A stretch of 64,000 nucleotides of DNA from Tsukamurella pulmonis (GCF_900103175.1 NZ_FNLF01000002.1:1-64000); one strand, 5' to 3'; shown: positions 9,283-17,260, counted from the first letter of the stretch. Numbers and translations are program-made. The notes: generated from the sequence alone by a model not told the origin.

Positions 9283-9950
9283 CCACATCACCGACAAACG
9301 CGGTCAGCCCGGCGGCGCTGACGGGTTCACGCTTCCTCGACATCGAGCACGCCACCGTCGCGACCTTCACACGCGAAGCCGTCGGCAACGCGACCACCGA
9401 CAAAGACAAAGCTCGCCGCCTGTTCACCGCGGTACGCGACGCCATCCGCTACGACCCGTACACCGTCTCCAACGACCCAGAGCATTACCGGGCCAGCCAC
9501 GTAATCGAATCCGGACGTGGATACTGCGTCCCCAAGGCCGTCGTGCTCACCGCCGCATTTCGCGCCGCCGGGATCCCAGCGCGGTTCGGCTTCGCCGACG
9601 TCCGTAACCACCTCCAAACGGGCACCCTACGTGAGCTGATGGGAACCGACGTCTTCGTCTATCACGGGTACAGCCACGTCTACATCGACGGACGGTGGCT
9701 CAAGGCAACACCCGCGTTCAACTCGGAACTGTGCGCACGGTTCGGAGTTGCCCCGATCGACTTCACCGGCGACAGCGACGCGTTGCTCCACGCTCACTCC
9801 GCGGACGGCTCAACACACATGGAGTACGTCCGCGAAAGAGGTACGTACAACGACCTGCCTCTCGACAACATCCTGGCGGCTCTCAAACAGGCCTATGGCC
9901 CTCTGATATTCACGCAGCGTGCGACGCCACTAGATGCATTCCACGCCTAA
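9279..9950 (+). CDS. Transglutaminase-like superfamily protein
   Basis: The 223-residue protein overlaps the reductase stop by ATGA. A Cys sits in GRGYCVPKAVVL at the start of the core helix, and a His in HGYSHVYIDGRW, as in microbial transglutaminase-like Cys proteases. The third catalytic position, normally Asp in a vDPT-type segment, reads KATPAFN here, so the Asp is absent. The protein may use another residue, or it may act as a binding or transferase subunit. I have a recollection of WVKATPAFN-type members elsewhere, so this may be a subfamily feature. Its coupling to the P450 operon suggests a role in processing or conjugating the oxidised product, which is inference. Confidence 0.75.
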   Translation: MTTSPTNAVSPAALTGSRFLDIEHATVATFTREAVGNATTDKDKARRLFTAVRDAIRYDPYTVSNDPEHYRASHVIESGRGYCVPKAVVLTAAFRAAGIPARFGFADVRNHLQTGTLRELMGTDVFVYHGYSHVYIDGRWLKATPAFNSELCARFGVAPIDFTGDSDALLHAHSADGSTHMEYVRERGTYNDLPLDNILAALKQAYGPLIFTQRATPLDAFHA

Positions 9951-10024
9951 CCCGACCTGCCTCAGTCGTCGGCCGGCAATCGACTCTACGAACAAGATCC
10001 GCACCGCCTCAACACAGGAGACTC

Positions 10025-11083
10025 GTGTCAGTGTCCGGCCCCTCGATGATCGACCCCTACCCGCACCGAATGGGCGGCCACTGTGGGTCCGGTGCGATGC
10101 GAGACCTCATGGAGTGGACCGGGCTCGGTTTCGACGGCCCACCCGATGAGGGCCTCGTCTTTGCCCTCGGCGGAGCCCTCTCCCTCACCTACATTCGATC
10201 AAGCGCGCTGATGCCACCCGTGTACTTGGTCGGACGAGGACCTGATTTTGAGGTGGACCTCCCCCGCCGTCTGGGCGGCACCGTCGAGGTGCTTGCCACC
10301 GACGACCCGGCCGAGGGTTGGGAGAACCTTCGTGGCGAGATCGATCAGGGCCGCCCTGCACTGGTCTGGGCGGAGATCGCAGAACTCCCCTATCTGCGGG
10401 TCCAGTTGCGCATGAGCCGCCACGACATCGTGGTAGTCGGCTACGACGAGACGCAAGGCATCGCGTACATCGCCGACAACGATCGCGAAGATCTTCAACG
10501 CGTCCCACTGGACGCACTCGCACGCGCGCGCCGCTCGACCTCCTTCCCGGAGCCAACCCGACACACGCAGTTTCGTATCAATTGGCCACAGACGCCGCCT
10601 TCAATTATCGAGGTGGCCGCACAGGCATTCGCGCAATCCGCAGCGAGCCTGAGCACCCCAGGCGCATCGACGATCGCCGGGCCCGCAGAACATGGGTCAC
10701 ACGGCCTCGACGCGGCCAGCGCTCTCGCATCCGACGTCTGCAGCTGGGGAGCCCTGTCCACCGACGACCTCGAGATGCACTTATTCAGCCTCGGCGCCTT
10801 CATCGAGAAAGCGGGGACCGGCGGTGGCCTCTTCCGCCGACTGCTGGCACAGGGCTGCGATGAAATCGCACGCCTCACCGGCGATCACGCAACCGCCATC
10901 CTTGCAGCCAACGCCCACCATGCGGCGACATCCTGGACTGCAGTCGCACGCGCAGCAGTACAGAAGGATCACGCCTCATCCGAGCGGCTCCGATCCGTCA
11001 CAACCCTCGCGGCAGCTCTACCCGAGGCGGAAGCGACTCTGGAGGCGTCACTGCGAAAGGCCGCAGCATCCTTGTCAGGCTAA
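10025..11083 (+). CDS. BtrH N-terminal domain-like protein
   Basis: The 352-residue product starts at GTG 10025, with AGGAG 4 nt upstream. The first ~40 residues contain GGHCGSGAMRDLM, and the next ~120 include PALVWAEIAELPYL and HDIVVVGYDE. This resembles the BtrH_N domain (cysteine-protease-like fold), in which the Cys after His is the acyl-carrying residue; BtrH transfers an acyl group in butirosin synthesis. The C-terminal half is helical and Ala-rich, as in the DUF4872 part of this family. It follows the transglutaminase-like gene by 74 nt and closes the P450 operon. An acyltransferase or peptidase-like function is plausible but unproven. Confidence 0.7.
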   Translation: MSVSGPSMIDPYPHRMGGHCGSGAMRDLMEWTGLGFDGPPDEGLVFALGGALSLTYIRSSALMPPVYLVGRGPDFEVDLPRRLGGTVEVLATDDPAEGWENLRGEIDQGRPALVWAEIAELPYLRVQLRMSRHDIVVVGYDETQGIAYIADNDREDLQRVPLDALARARRSTSFPEPTRHTQFRINWPQTPPSIIEVAAQAFAQSAASLSTPGASTIAGPAEHGSHGLDAASALASDVCSWGALSTDDLEMHLFSLGAFIEKAGTGGGLFRRLLAQGCDEIARLTGDHATAILAANAHHAATSWTAVARAAVQKDHASSERLRSVTTLAAALPEAEATLEASLRKAAASLSG

Positions 11084-12421
11084 CCGGGCCAGTCGCGGGA
11101 AGTCCGCGAGTAGGGCGCTAAGCAGGGCCGCCGCGTTCACACAACGCACGCAGGAGCACCACCGTGAGCAGGACGCCGGTTCCCGCTCACCTGGGTCCTG
11201 ATCCGTCGTGGCGATCTGTCGACACGCTGCGAGCCATCGCCGTCGACGCCATAGACGGTGCGTCGGGGCGATGCGACGGACGACTGGCGGATCCGGTCGT
11301 ACAAGTCCCCCATCGTGGACCGCGGCCGACGAGGCCGATGGCCAGGTGATGCTCGAACACGGCCTCGAGGGGCGTGGTTGCCAAGCGCCTGTCCTCGCGC
11401 TCTTACCGGCCCGGTGAGCGCTCCCCCCGACTGGATCAAGCAACCGTTGCGGGTCAGCGCAACGGTTGTGGTCCCCGGGGTGGATCGGGACACCGGGAGA
11501 TCTCGAATCACTGCTCGCTCGCAGCAGTACACCCCGCCAGCGGGTGGCTATGTCAAGTTGGTCTGGCTCCAACCAGGGCGGTGTGATTTGGCCCCGACTG
11601 TAGGCGGGTGGCCGCGTTTGGTCGTAGGTTCGTGGATGTGGATGGGGAGGATGATCTGCAGATGCCTTCTCGGCGGACGGTCGTTGTCCCGTCAGGGTGG
11701 GATCGGGCTTCGGTGTGCGCGTATGCCGAGCATGTGATCGCTCGGGATACCGGGGCTTAGCAGTCATCTGTGGGTGCGGGTGAAGTTGCTTGAGGAGCAG
11801 CAGCTCGAGGATCTGACGTCGCGGTGGTCGGTGTCGTATGTGGTTCACCGGCACCGCAAGGCGTTGTCGATTGTCACCGATCCGACACAGTCAGGCCCGA
11901 GGGCGCCCTAACTTGGTTGTGGTGGTGTCGGCTGCGAGGGGATCGGTAGAGGCGGTGTTCGCCGTCTGAGTATCACGGGCATCGTCGTGGATGGCGCGCA
12001 TGGGAGGATCGGTTTTGAGGCTGATTCCTCCACTGAGTAGCGGTGCGATATCGAGTGCTCTGACTAGGTTTTATGCGCTCTGGCAGATCAGGGCCTGTGA
12101 AGCGGCGGGGAGGACTTGGAGGTGTTCGCGGAGCACCGTCGACAAAACGCGGTGAAGACACAGAGCGCGGCGTCCAGGAACGCCTCACGTCGGCTTCGTC
12201 GGCGAACGTCGGCCTCCACACATCGATACGTACGCTGCGTCGGAGCCATGACGCCACAATAGTCACCCCGCGCACCCGCCACCATCACGGACTCGCCGGA
12301 CCAGCCTCATGGCCAGTCAAGCATTTCGTCATCTGCTGGACCTCCCAACGCTCAGAACCCCCGGGGCCGGCGATCCGGGGGGGGCTCCTAGCTGACAGCA
12401 GTCAGAAACTCATCATATCTG
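11084..12421. other. Gene-poor region with coding remnants
   Basis: About 1.3 kb without an intact gene. On the plus strand, 11640-11910 reads as two protein-like pieces in different frames (PSRRTVVVPSGWDRASVCAY, a stop, then LWVRVKLLEEQQLEDLTSRW), suggesting a decayed gene. On the minus strand near 12088-12220, RRSRREAFLDAALCVF resembles the start of a TetR regulator and then loses homology. A 10-bp hairpin lies at 11441-11468 (CAACCGTTGC / GCAACGGTTG). The region looks like a graveyard between the metabolic block and the tRNA. Confidence 0.4.
12358..12381 (-). terminator. Possible terminator downstream of tRNA-Ala
   Basis: On the minus strand, CCCCCGG and CCGGGGG form a 7-bp GC-only stem about 40 nt beyond the tRNA 3' end, followed by TTCT. 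The weak T-run makes this only a candidate. Confidence 0.35.
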
Positions 12422-12494
12422 TGGAGGCTAGGGGATTCGAACCCCTGACCCTCGCCTTGCAAAGGCGATGCTCTACCAACTGAGCTAAGCCCCC
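12422..12494 (-). tRNA. tRNA-Ala (anticodon TGC)
   Basis: The 73-nt gene reads GGGGGCTTAGCTCAG... on the minus strand. The 7-bp acceptor stem (GGGGGCT / AGCCTCC, one G-U pair) ends in discriminator A. A D arm with AGCTCAGTTGGTAGAGC, an anticodon loop CTTTGCA with anticodon TGC, and a T arm with GGTTCGAATCC are all intact. CCA is not encoded. A long stretch of accessory DNA lies upstream of its 5' end. No second copy of its 3' segment was noticed, so there is no evidence that it serves as an attachment site within this window. Confidence 0.96.
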
Positions 12495-12935
12495 GTGTGT
12501 GGTTGTGCACCCGCTGCTGGGCACCGTCCCACCGCCAAACTACGACCTCGTGACGGACATGTCCACCACAGCATCCCTGCTGGTCAACCCCTTACCAAGC
12601 CTGTCAGCTGGAGATAAGATTCGCTCCGCGTGGACCGCCGACGCCGACGCGGAGGTCGACGCGGACGGTGCTGATGGCCACGCATCGCACCCGCTGCGGT
12701 CTCTCATGGCGGCCACGCAGGTCGCGCCCGCCGACCGACGCTCGGTCGTTGAGAACCCGTACGCGGTCACCGCGTTGGCCGTCAGCTCGACTGCGGTCCA
12801 TCGCTCGGCCGACACCGTCGAGCGCTGACGCTCGCGGCGCCCTTTCCAGCTTCCGATCGTGCACCGTCGGGGTGCGCGACGGAGAACCGGCGGTGCGTAG
12901 TGGCATTGCCGAACAACATGATTGAGGACAAGTGC
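12495..12935. other. Intergenic region upstream of the small secreted protein
   Basis: About 440 bp with no convincing gene. The open frame at 12499-12828 has low-complexity Ala/Asp/Val composition and no ribosome-binding site. The region probably holds the tRNA promoter on the minus strand and the promoter of the gene at 12936, but no clear boxes stand out. Confidence 0.4.
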
Positions 12936-13223
12936 ATGAATACTCTCATCTCACCCCGCAGGTCCCTCACCGCCGGCCTAGCTGCGGCGGCGATCGCGTT
13001 CGGCGGCGTAGCTGCCGCGGCGCTCTCCCCCGCGAGCGCGACGTCGCCGCAGCAGCCCTGTCCCGCCTCCGGCCTGGTGTACGTGTGCGGCAAGTACAAC
13101 ACCGAGGCTGAGTGCACGCAGGCGCTCAACGCCCGCAACGGCCTCATCGACGGGCGGGAGGCGTGGTGCTGGCCGCCGAGCGGCTCGCACAACCAGTGGG
13201 AACTCGTGGCGCCCCTCGCCTGA
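12936..13223 (+). CDS. Small secreted cysteine-containing protein
   Basis: A 95-residue protein starts at ATG 12936, with GAGGA about 7 nt upstream. Residues 1-35 form a classical signal peptide: MNTLISPRRS, a long Ala/Gly-rich core, and a cleavage site after SPASA. The mature ~60 residues contain four Cys (PCPASG, YVCGK, AECTQ, AWCWPP), which could form two disulfides. The family is not recognised. It is preceded by a tRNA and followed by a strong terminator shared with the convergent replication gene, so it is a stand-alone transcript. A role outside the cell, such as an exported peptide or inhibitor, is only a guess. Confidence 0.75.
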   Translation: MNTLISPRRSLTAGLAAAAIAFGGVAAAALSPASATSPQQPCPASGLVYVCGKYNTEAECTQALNARNGLIDGREAWCWPPSGSHNQWELVAPLA

Positions 13224-13249
13224 TAGGCGATCCGCGCGCGCAGTCCCCC

Positions 13250-13286
13250 ACAAGCGGCCCCGGGTATCACGCCCGGGGTCGCTTGT
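13250..13286. terminator. Bidirectional terminator between convergent genes
   Basis: Arms 13250-13264 and 13272-13286 (ACAAGCGGCCCCGGG and its complement, with one G-U pair) form a 15-bp stem around a 7-nt loop. It lies between the stop of the secreted-protein gene and the stop of the replication gene, so it would serve both. Confidence 0.8.
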
Positions 13287-13316
13287 CGTTGGTGCCTGGC
13301 GACCAGGTCCTCCCGG

Positions 13317-15698
13317 TCAGGCTGCGGCATGCTGCTCCGCGTGGCGTTGTTGCCGTCTGGCAGCGATGTAGGCGTACGCGGCGCGGTGGTTCGGCCTACC
13401 GAGGCGGCCGCGTGGGTACGGCGGCAGATGAGCCGTCTCCGGGACCGGAGCCCCCACCTGCAGGGTGAGCTGCCCGTCGGCGATGAAGACGCGGCCGCGG
13501 TCGGTACTCCCCCGCTTCGGCGCGATCGCCCGAGCCGACGCCTGCTCCTCCGCGGAGCACCACCAGGCCCAGACCTCCCGCTCAACCGCGTACTGCTCCG
13601 CGCGCGTCGCTCCGATGCCGGCGGTGCCCATGGCCCGGGCGTAGGCATCGCGGGCGGCCGGATCTGCTCGGGCGATTCCCTCCGCTGTCACGTCAACCAG
13701 GCCGGCTGGGTGCAGCTGGTGCTCGAGCAGGTGCTCGACGAGCCGTGCTGGGAGTCCGGGGATCCAGATCGCGTCTATTGGGGTGGGATCCGCGGGCAGG
13801 TTCGCGTACACCCAAGCCGCCCGTGAGCCGAGGCCGCCGCGGTGGTCCGGGACGAAGCAGTCGTGGCGCGAGAGGTCCTGCACGAGGGCTAAGCGTTCTA
13901 GTGCCGCGGCGCGGCGAGCTGTCCCGGAGGCGAGGGGCGGTGCGGACGCCTCTCCCCCTTGGAGATCCCCCCGCGCCCCCCCAGTGGGTTGGTGTGACCG
14001 GTCGGAAATGATTTCCCTGTGGATATCGGTGGGCGGTGTATTTTTTTCGCTGGTCGCCGCCGATTCGTGCTCGGCCGCGGGCGGCTCGTAGTCGACGCCG
14101 TACGGGCACAGCTCCCACACCGCGGCGTTGGTGCTCTCGGCCTCGGCGACCATGGCGATCCAGCCGTCGCGCTCGAGGCGCAGGAGCGATAGGCGGGCGG
14201 ACTCGCGGCCGCATCCGGTCTCCTCCGCGACGGTGCGGGTGGCGGCGGCGATGGTAAGCTTGTTCGCCCGGGCGGCGATCGTGCAGAGCGTGTGGAGGAC
14301 CTTGCGGTCGATGCCGCCGAGGCGGGTCTTCCAGCGCCCGCAGCTCAACGCGGCACGGTGCTCGAGGTGGGCGATCGCGTCGGCCACAGCGCCGGCCTCG
14401 GCGTCGAAGCCTGGATCGTTCTCGTCAACCTCACGCGCGGCCGCGGCGCGCGCCGTGGAAGGCAGATCGCGAGTCGCGATGCGCGTGACGGCACGCTTCC
14501 AGTCGGCCGCCAAGACCGCGGTCGCCGACTGAGACCCTCCGACGGAGCGAGGGACGCGGCCCCCGTCGACGCGCACCGTCCGGACGTGCTCCATGCCCGG
14601 CAGCTCGGCGAGTTCGTCAACGACGTCGCGGAGCTTCCAGCTCGCGAGAGCGGCCGAGCAGAGCAACCGGAACACGACAGCAGAGCCGTCGTCGGCACCG
14701 AGGGGCTCGCGGGCGCGGTCGAGCTGGCGCTTGGGCAGCGGCCGCCGGCGCCCTTCGATCCACGGCGCACCGTCGTCGTCGACGGCGATCGGCAACGGCC
14801 CACCGCGGCGCAGCGGCGCCGGATCGAGATCGCCGGCAGTGCGTCGTTCCGCCGATGCCTCGGGAGCCTCGTCTGCCGACAGCCCCGCAGTGGTGGCCAC
14901 CAACTCGTCAAGGCGGGTCATGAGCCGGTCGATCGCGGCCGCGGTAGTGGACGGGACGGTGAGCACCTCGATCGGGTGGCCACCGATCCACTCCGACCGC
15001 CCTCCACGCGGGTGCGGAGCGCCCGGAGGCCGAACGAGACCGTGCGTCGCGTTCGACAGCGGCGCGATATCCAGGGGTCCCTTCGCGCCGCCGAACGCAG
15101 CACGAGCCAGCCGCGCGAGCCGCCGCACCCTCTCCAACGGCAGGTGATCGCGCAGAGCCACCCACACATGCCGGCCTCCACCCGGCCCCGAAGCGCACAC
15201 GCTGAACTCGATGCCGCAGTCGGTGAGTAGCTGCGCCATGCGGCGAGCCGCAGCATCGGCGCGCGCCGCATATTGGCGCTGCAGAGCCGGCGCCGGGGCA
15301 TGGGCGTCGAAGTCGAACGCCAGCAGCGCGAACAGATGCCCGGCGCCGCGGTCCGTCGTCAGGTGGACCGCCCACGGCACCGTCGGCGCGGCGGCGCTGC
15401 ATCGGTACTGCTGCTTGTAGCCCGTGCGCTGCGTCGCAGCATCGACGACGCCGTGCAGACGCACTGCCGAGCGCGGTGACAACCGACGTGTGAAGTCCCA
15501 CGCCGTGTCCCCCGACACGCCGACAACATGCGTCACATCAGACGCAGGGGTAACACTCGATAGTCGATCGTCGCTGGTAGACGAGGTATGCGAGTGGGCA
15601 TCCGCTCCAGACAGGTGCGGCGGCGCGCCCACACTCGCGGAGCTGCTTGCATCGTGCTCAGAGTGCGCGCTACCCTGAGACCAGTCCTCGGCGGACAA
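13317..15698 (-). CDS. Primase-polymerase-like replication protein
   Basis: The 793-residue protein carries the three motifs of archaeo-eukaryotic-type primases. FALLAFDFDAH at residues 124-133 is the metal-binding DxD. GPGGGRHVWV at 171-180 gives the s-x-H motif with His177. GPLDIAPLSNATHGLVRPPG near 207-225 gives the distal acidic and basic residues. A winged-helix-like segment (about 470-560) may recognise origin DNA. Actinobacterial plasmids and integrative elements use such proteins to start replication, so this is the likely Rep/Prim of the element. Translation probably starts at TTG 15698 after GAAGGG. A hairpin at 15701-15738 would hide this ribosome-binding site, and a candidate antisense RNA covers the start. 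Confidence 0.72.
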   Translation of the reverse strand: MSAEDWSQGSAHSEHDASSSASVGAPPHLSGADAHSHTSSTSDDRLSSVTPASDVTHVVGVSGDTAWDFTRRLSPRSAVRLHGVVDAATQRTGYKQQYRCSAAAPTVPWAVHLTTDRGAGHLFALLAFDFDAHAPAPALQRQYAARADAAARRMAQLLTDCGIEFSVCASGPGGGRHVWVALRDHLPLERVRRLARLARAAFGGAKGPLDIAPLSNATHGLVRPPGAPHPRGGRSEWIGGHPIEVLTVPSTTAAAIDRLMTRLDELVATTAGLSADEAPEASAERRTAGDLDPAPLRRGGPLPIAVDDDGAPWIEGRRRPLPKRQLDRAREPLGADDGSAVVFRLLCSAALASWKLRDVVDELAELPGMEHVRTVRVDGGRVPRSVGGSQSATAVLAADWKRAVTRIATRDLPSTARAAAAREVDENDPGFDAEAGAVADAIAHLEHRAALSCGRWKTRLGGIDRKVLHTLCTIAARANKLTIAAATRTVAEETGCGRESARLSLLRLERDGWIAMVAEAESTNAAVWELCPYGVDYEPPAAEHESAATSEKNTPPTDIHREIISDRSHQPTGGARGDLQGGEASAPPLASGTARRAAALERLALVQDLSRHDCFVPDHRGGLGSRAAWVYANLPADPTPIDAIWIPGLPARLVEHLLEHQLHPAGLVDVTAEGIARADPAARDAYARAMGTAGIGATRAEQYAVEREVWAWWCSAEEQASARAIAPKRGSTDRGRVFIADGQLTLQVGAPVPETAHLPPYPRGRLGRPNHRAAYAYIAARRQQRHAEQHAAA

Positions 15699-15810
15699 TT
15701 GATCCCTTCGGGTGAATGCGGAGACGCATTCCGGGATCCAGAGCTGGTAACTCTGAGCCCGAGAAACTTCCGGAGATGCCCTCTTAGTTGGAGCTAAGGG
15801 GGCTTCTTTC
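15683..15810 (+). ncRNA. Candidate antisense RNA over the rep start
   Basis: Both flanking genes are on the minus strand, yet a plus-oriented intrinsic terminator stands at 15778-15810: GCCCTCTTAG pairs with CTAAGGGGGC (10 bp, one wobble) around a 6-nt loop, followed by TTCTTTCGTT. Upstream, TTGCAT (15647-15652) and TACCCT (15671-15676), 18 nt apart, could be -35 and -10 boxes. The RNA between would be about 125 nt with two more hairpins (15701-15738 and 15739-15755), and it is complementary to the start and leader of the rep message. Copy control by such RNAs is known for other plasmids; its presence here is inferred. Confidence 0.5.
15701..15738 (-). promoter_or_regulatory. Rep leader hairpin covering the ribosome-binding site
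   Basis: Outer arms GATCCC (15701-15706) and GGGATC (15733-15738) and inner arms GAATGCG (15714-15720) and CGCATTC (15725-15731) around GAGA form a compound stem. In the rep message the GAAGGGATC in front of TTG 15698 is part of the outer stem, so folding should reduce translation. Confidence 0.5.
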
Positions 15811-15917
15811 GTTCCGGTGAACCTCTGACCCGGCTTGGTGGACCTGGCCTGTTCTGCGCCTCCGCTATGGAATTGAGGGTTGGATCGCGCAGCTCATGCC
15901 GCCGCGCAGGCCTCACA

Positions 15918-16145
15918 TCACGATGCGGTCCGCAGCACCTCCCGATGCTTGGCCCGGTCACCGGCGAACAGCATCGCCTGGTTCTGGGGCATGACGACGG
16001 TGCCGTCACGTACCGCCTCGACGAGCAGGCATAGCCACTCGTTCAAGTTGGTGCCCTCGTCTTTGGCCCGTTGAGTGGCGTAGTCCAGCAGATCCGGACT
16101 CGCACGCCACAGCTTCGCCTTGCGCTCACCCTTGCTTGCCGTCAT
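15918..16145 (-). CDS. Small ribbon-helix-helix-like DNA-binding protein
   Basis: About 75 residues, starting at ATG 16145 with AGGA 8 nt upstream; an ATG three codons earlier is also possible. The sequence KLWRASPDLLDYATQRAKDE and then GTNLNEWLCLLVEA fits the strand-helix-helix pattern of Arc/CopG-type proteins, where SlNEw starts the second helix. It lies directly upstream of the replication gene on the same strand, a typical place for a copy-control or partition regulator. A 10-bp inverted repeat flanks its promoter region (16157-16209) and may be its own operator. Confidence 0.6.
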   Translation of the reverse strand: MTASKGERKAKLWRASPDLLDYATQRAKDEGTNLNEWLCLLVEAVRDGTVVMPQNQAMLFAGDRAKHREVLRTAS

Positions 16146-16156
16146 GGTCACCATCC

Positions 16157-16209
16157 TGATATCCGAACGCCGGAATTCTGAGGAGGCGCGCCGAGGGAGT
16201 CGGATATCA
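16157..16209. promoter_or_regulatory. Inverted repeat flanking the RHH-gene promoter
   Basis: TGATATCCGA (16157-16166) and TCGGATATCA (16200-16209) are perfect complements 33 bp apart; the repeat starts are 43 bp, about four helical turns, apart. They lie just upstream of the small DNA-binding protein gene and beyond the 3' end of the WhiB-like gene. Cooperative binding or DNA looping by the RHH-like protein is a reasonable inference. Confidence 0.5.
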
Positions 16210-16237
16210 ACTCGCCAGGCTCGGGGCGCGCAACGTA

Positions 16238-16567
16238 CTAGGCGGCCCGCCGGACCTCAGGGGTCGGCAGCTTCGTGGAACGCGTGCGGAGGTATCGCTT
16301 GCTACTGACAGGCTTTCCCCGTGACCCGAAGAACACTCCCGCCCAGAGCGCTTCCCGCAGTGGATCCGCATCTGGATCGCCCAAGTGCACCTCGAGCATC
16401 TGCCGGCAGGTCGTGTTGAGAATCGGGCAGCTCATGCAGGCGTTGTACATGTCGCGGATAGCGTCCGTCTCCTGGCTGCTGAGGTCGAGCCAGGCGTCCG
16501 GGTTCCCGTCGCAGCCACGCGCCTGATCGTCGTCGGCGCGGCGGGTGACTACTTCGCGCTTCAGCAT
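16238..16567 (-). CDS. WhiB-like iron-sulfur regulator
   Basis: A 109-residue protein starts at ATG 16567, with AAGGGGAG upstream. Four Cys at residues 19, 44, 47 and 54 fit the C...CxxC...C cluster ligands of WhiB proteins, and LREALWAGVFFG corresponds to the tryptophan/glycine turn. The last spacing is CPILNTTC, six residues between Cys where five is usual. The C-terminal tail is basic (SKRYLRTRSTK) and could contact DNA or sigma factor. It is divergent from a double-HTH regulator, with a symmetric set of ACTGTA/TACAGT sites between. Mobile elements and phages of this group often carry such proteins; the target is unknown. Confidence 0.75.
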   Translation of the reverse strand: MLKREVVTRRADDDQARGCDGNPDAWLDLSSQETDAIRDMYNACMSCPILNTTCRQMLEVHLGDPDADPLREALWAGVFFGSRGKPVSSKRYLRTRSTKLPTPEVRRAA

Positions 16568-16630
16568 TCGGTGCTCCCCTTCTGTATCGAAGTCTCCTCG
16601 AGCGATGTCGTGAGTGGGCATTCATCCCTC

Positions 16631-16681
16631 ACTGCGTACGGTACTGTATTTTCGTCAGCTATTACAGTCAGGTATTGCAGT
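16631..16681. promoter_or_regulatory. Symmetric divergent control region with ACTGTA/TACAGT sites
   Basis: The gap between the divergent WhiB-like and double-HTH genes reads ACTGC-N7-ACTGTA-N14-TACAGT-N8-GCAGT. It is almost a mirror arrangement of two half-sites per side. The TACAGT hexamers also fit the TAnnnT -10 pattern, so they could be back-to-back -10 boxes instead of, or as well as, operator sites. Related TACAG repeats occur at 20006-20034. Confidence 0.45.
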
Positions 16682-16726
16682 CCTGTTAGAAGCTGGGCCC
16701 GCTGAGCGGCACGATCAGGAGGATCT

Positions 16727-17260
16727 TTGCGTCGTCGTCGTTCAGGAGGTGTAGTGGCACGGGTCGTGCAGCGGGAGTTCTCCGCACGCCAGTTCCGCGC
16801 ACTCCTCGATGAGTTCGAGCTCTCAACTGCCGAGCTGGCGCGGCGATCCGGGGTATCCGTGTCGTCGATCAGTAAGTGGCAACGCGAGGGGCGAAAGTCG
16901 CAGACCACTCCGCAGGTTGACGTCCTCTGGACTGCCGTCGCCGCGATCGCAGCCGTGGCCATCGCATCCGGGCGCGGCGAGTATGCCGAGCAAACTGCTA
17001 TCGAGGTCACGGACCGGCTGATGGAGAGGGTCATCGTCGTGCCGGCGGAACGCCGCGAGCTTGCCGACTGGCGCGCTCTGCGCGGATTTGTGCAGCCAGA
17101 TCTCGCGCAGCGGGCAGAGGTGTCTACCTCGCTCCTCTCACTTCTTGAGAGGGGTGCCGCGACGTTAACCGACGAGGTCGCAGACCGCCTTGCTGCAGTC
17201 TTGAGAGTGAGCCCCGACGAGGTGCGCAGGGCATGGCTGCGTACGAAGACCCGCCCGTAG
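16727..17260 (+). CDS. Regulator with two helix-turn-helix segments
   Basis: The longest frame encodes 177 residues and contains two XRE-like HTH segments. The first is LSTAELARRSGVSVSSISKW near residues 32-52. The second is VQPDLAQRAEVSTSLLSLLE near 120-140, followed by LTDEVADRLAAVLRVSPDEV. The two halves are joined by an Ala-rich helical linker. TTG 16727 and GTG 16754 both have AGGAGG a few bases upstream, so the start is unsettled. It is divergent from the WhiB-like gene and probably binds the symmetric sites between them. The fold is clear; the regulon is unknown. Confidence 0.68.
   Translation: MRRRRSGGVVARVVQREFSARQFRALLDEFELSTAELARRSGVSVSSISKWQREGRKSQTTPQVDVLWTAVAAIAAVAIASGRGEYAEQTAIEVTDRLMERVIVVPAERRELADWRALRGFVQPDLAQRAEVSTSLLSLLERGAATLTDEVADRLAAVLRVSPDEVRRAWLRTKTRP

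Noticed and set aside
7774-9297. Long antisense frame of 507 codons opposite the P450 and reductase
   Set aside because: Its codons mirror the well-supported plus-strand genes; composition is Val/Asp/Gly-rich and no domain is seen.
11075-11854. 259-codon minus-strand frame after the BtrH-like gene
   Set aside because: Arg/Pro/Ser-rich composition with no ribosome-binding site or motif; more likely chance openness in high-GC DNA.
12422-12494. tRNA-Ala as integration site of the conjugative element
   Set aside because: The tRNA 3' end points left, away from the conjugative block, no duplicated 3' segment was noticed to the right, and the recombinases are of a type that does not usually use tRNA genes.
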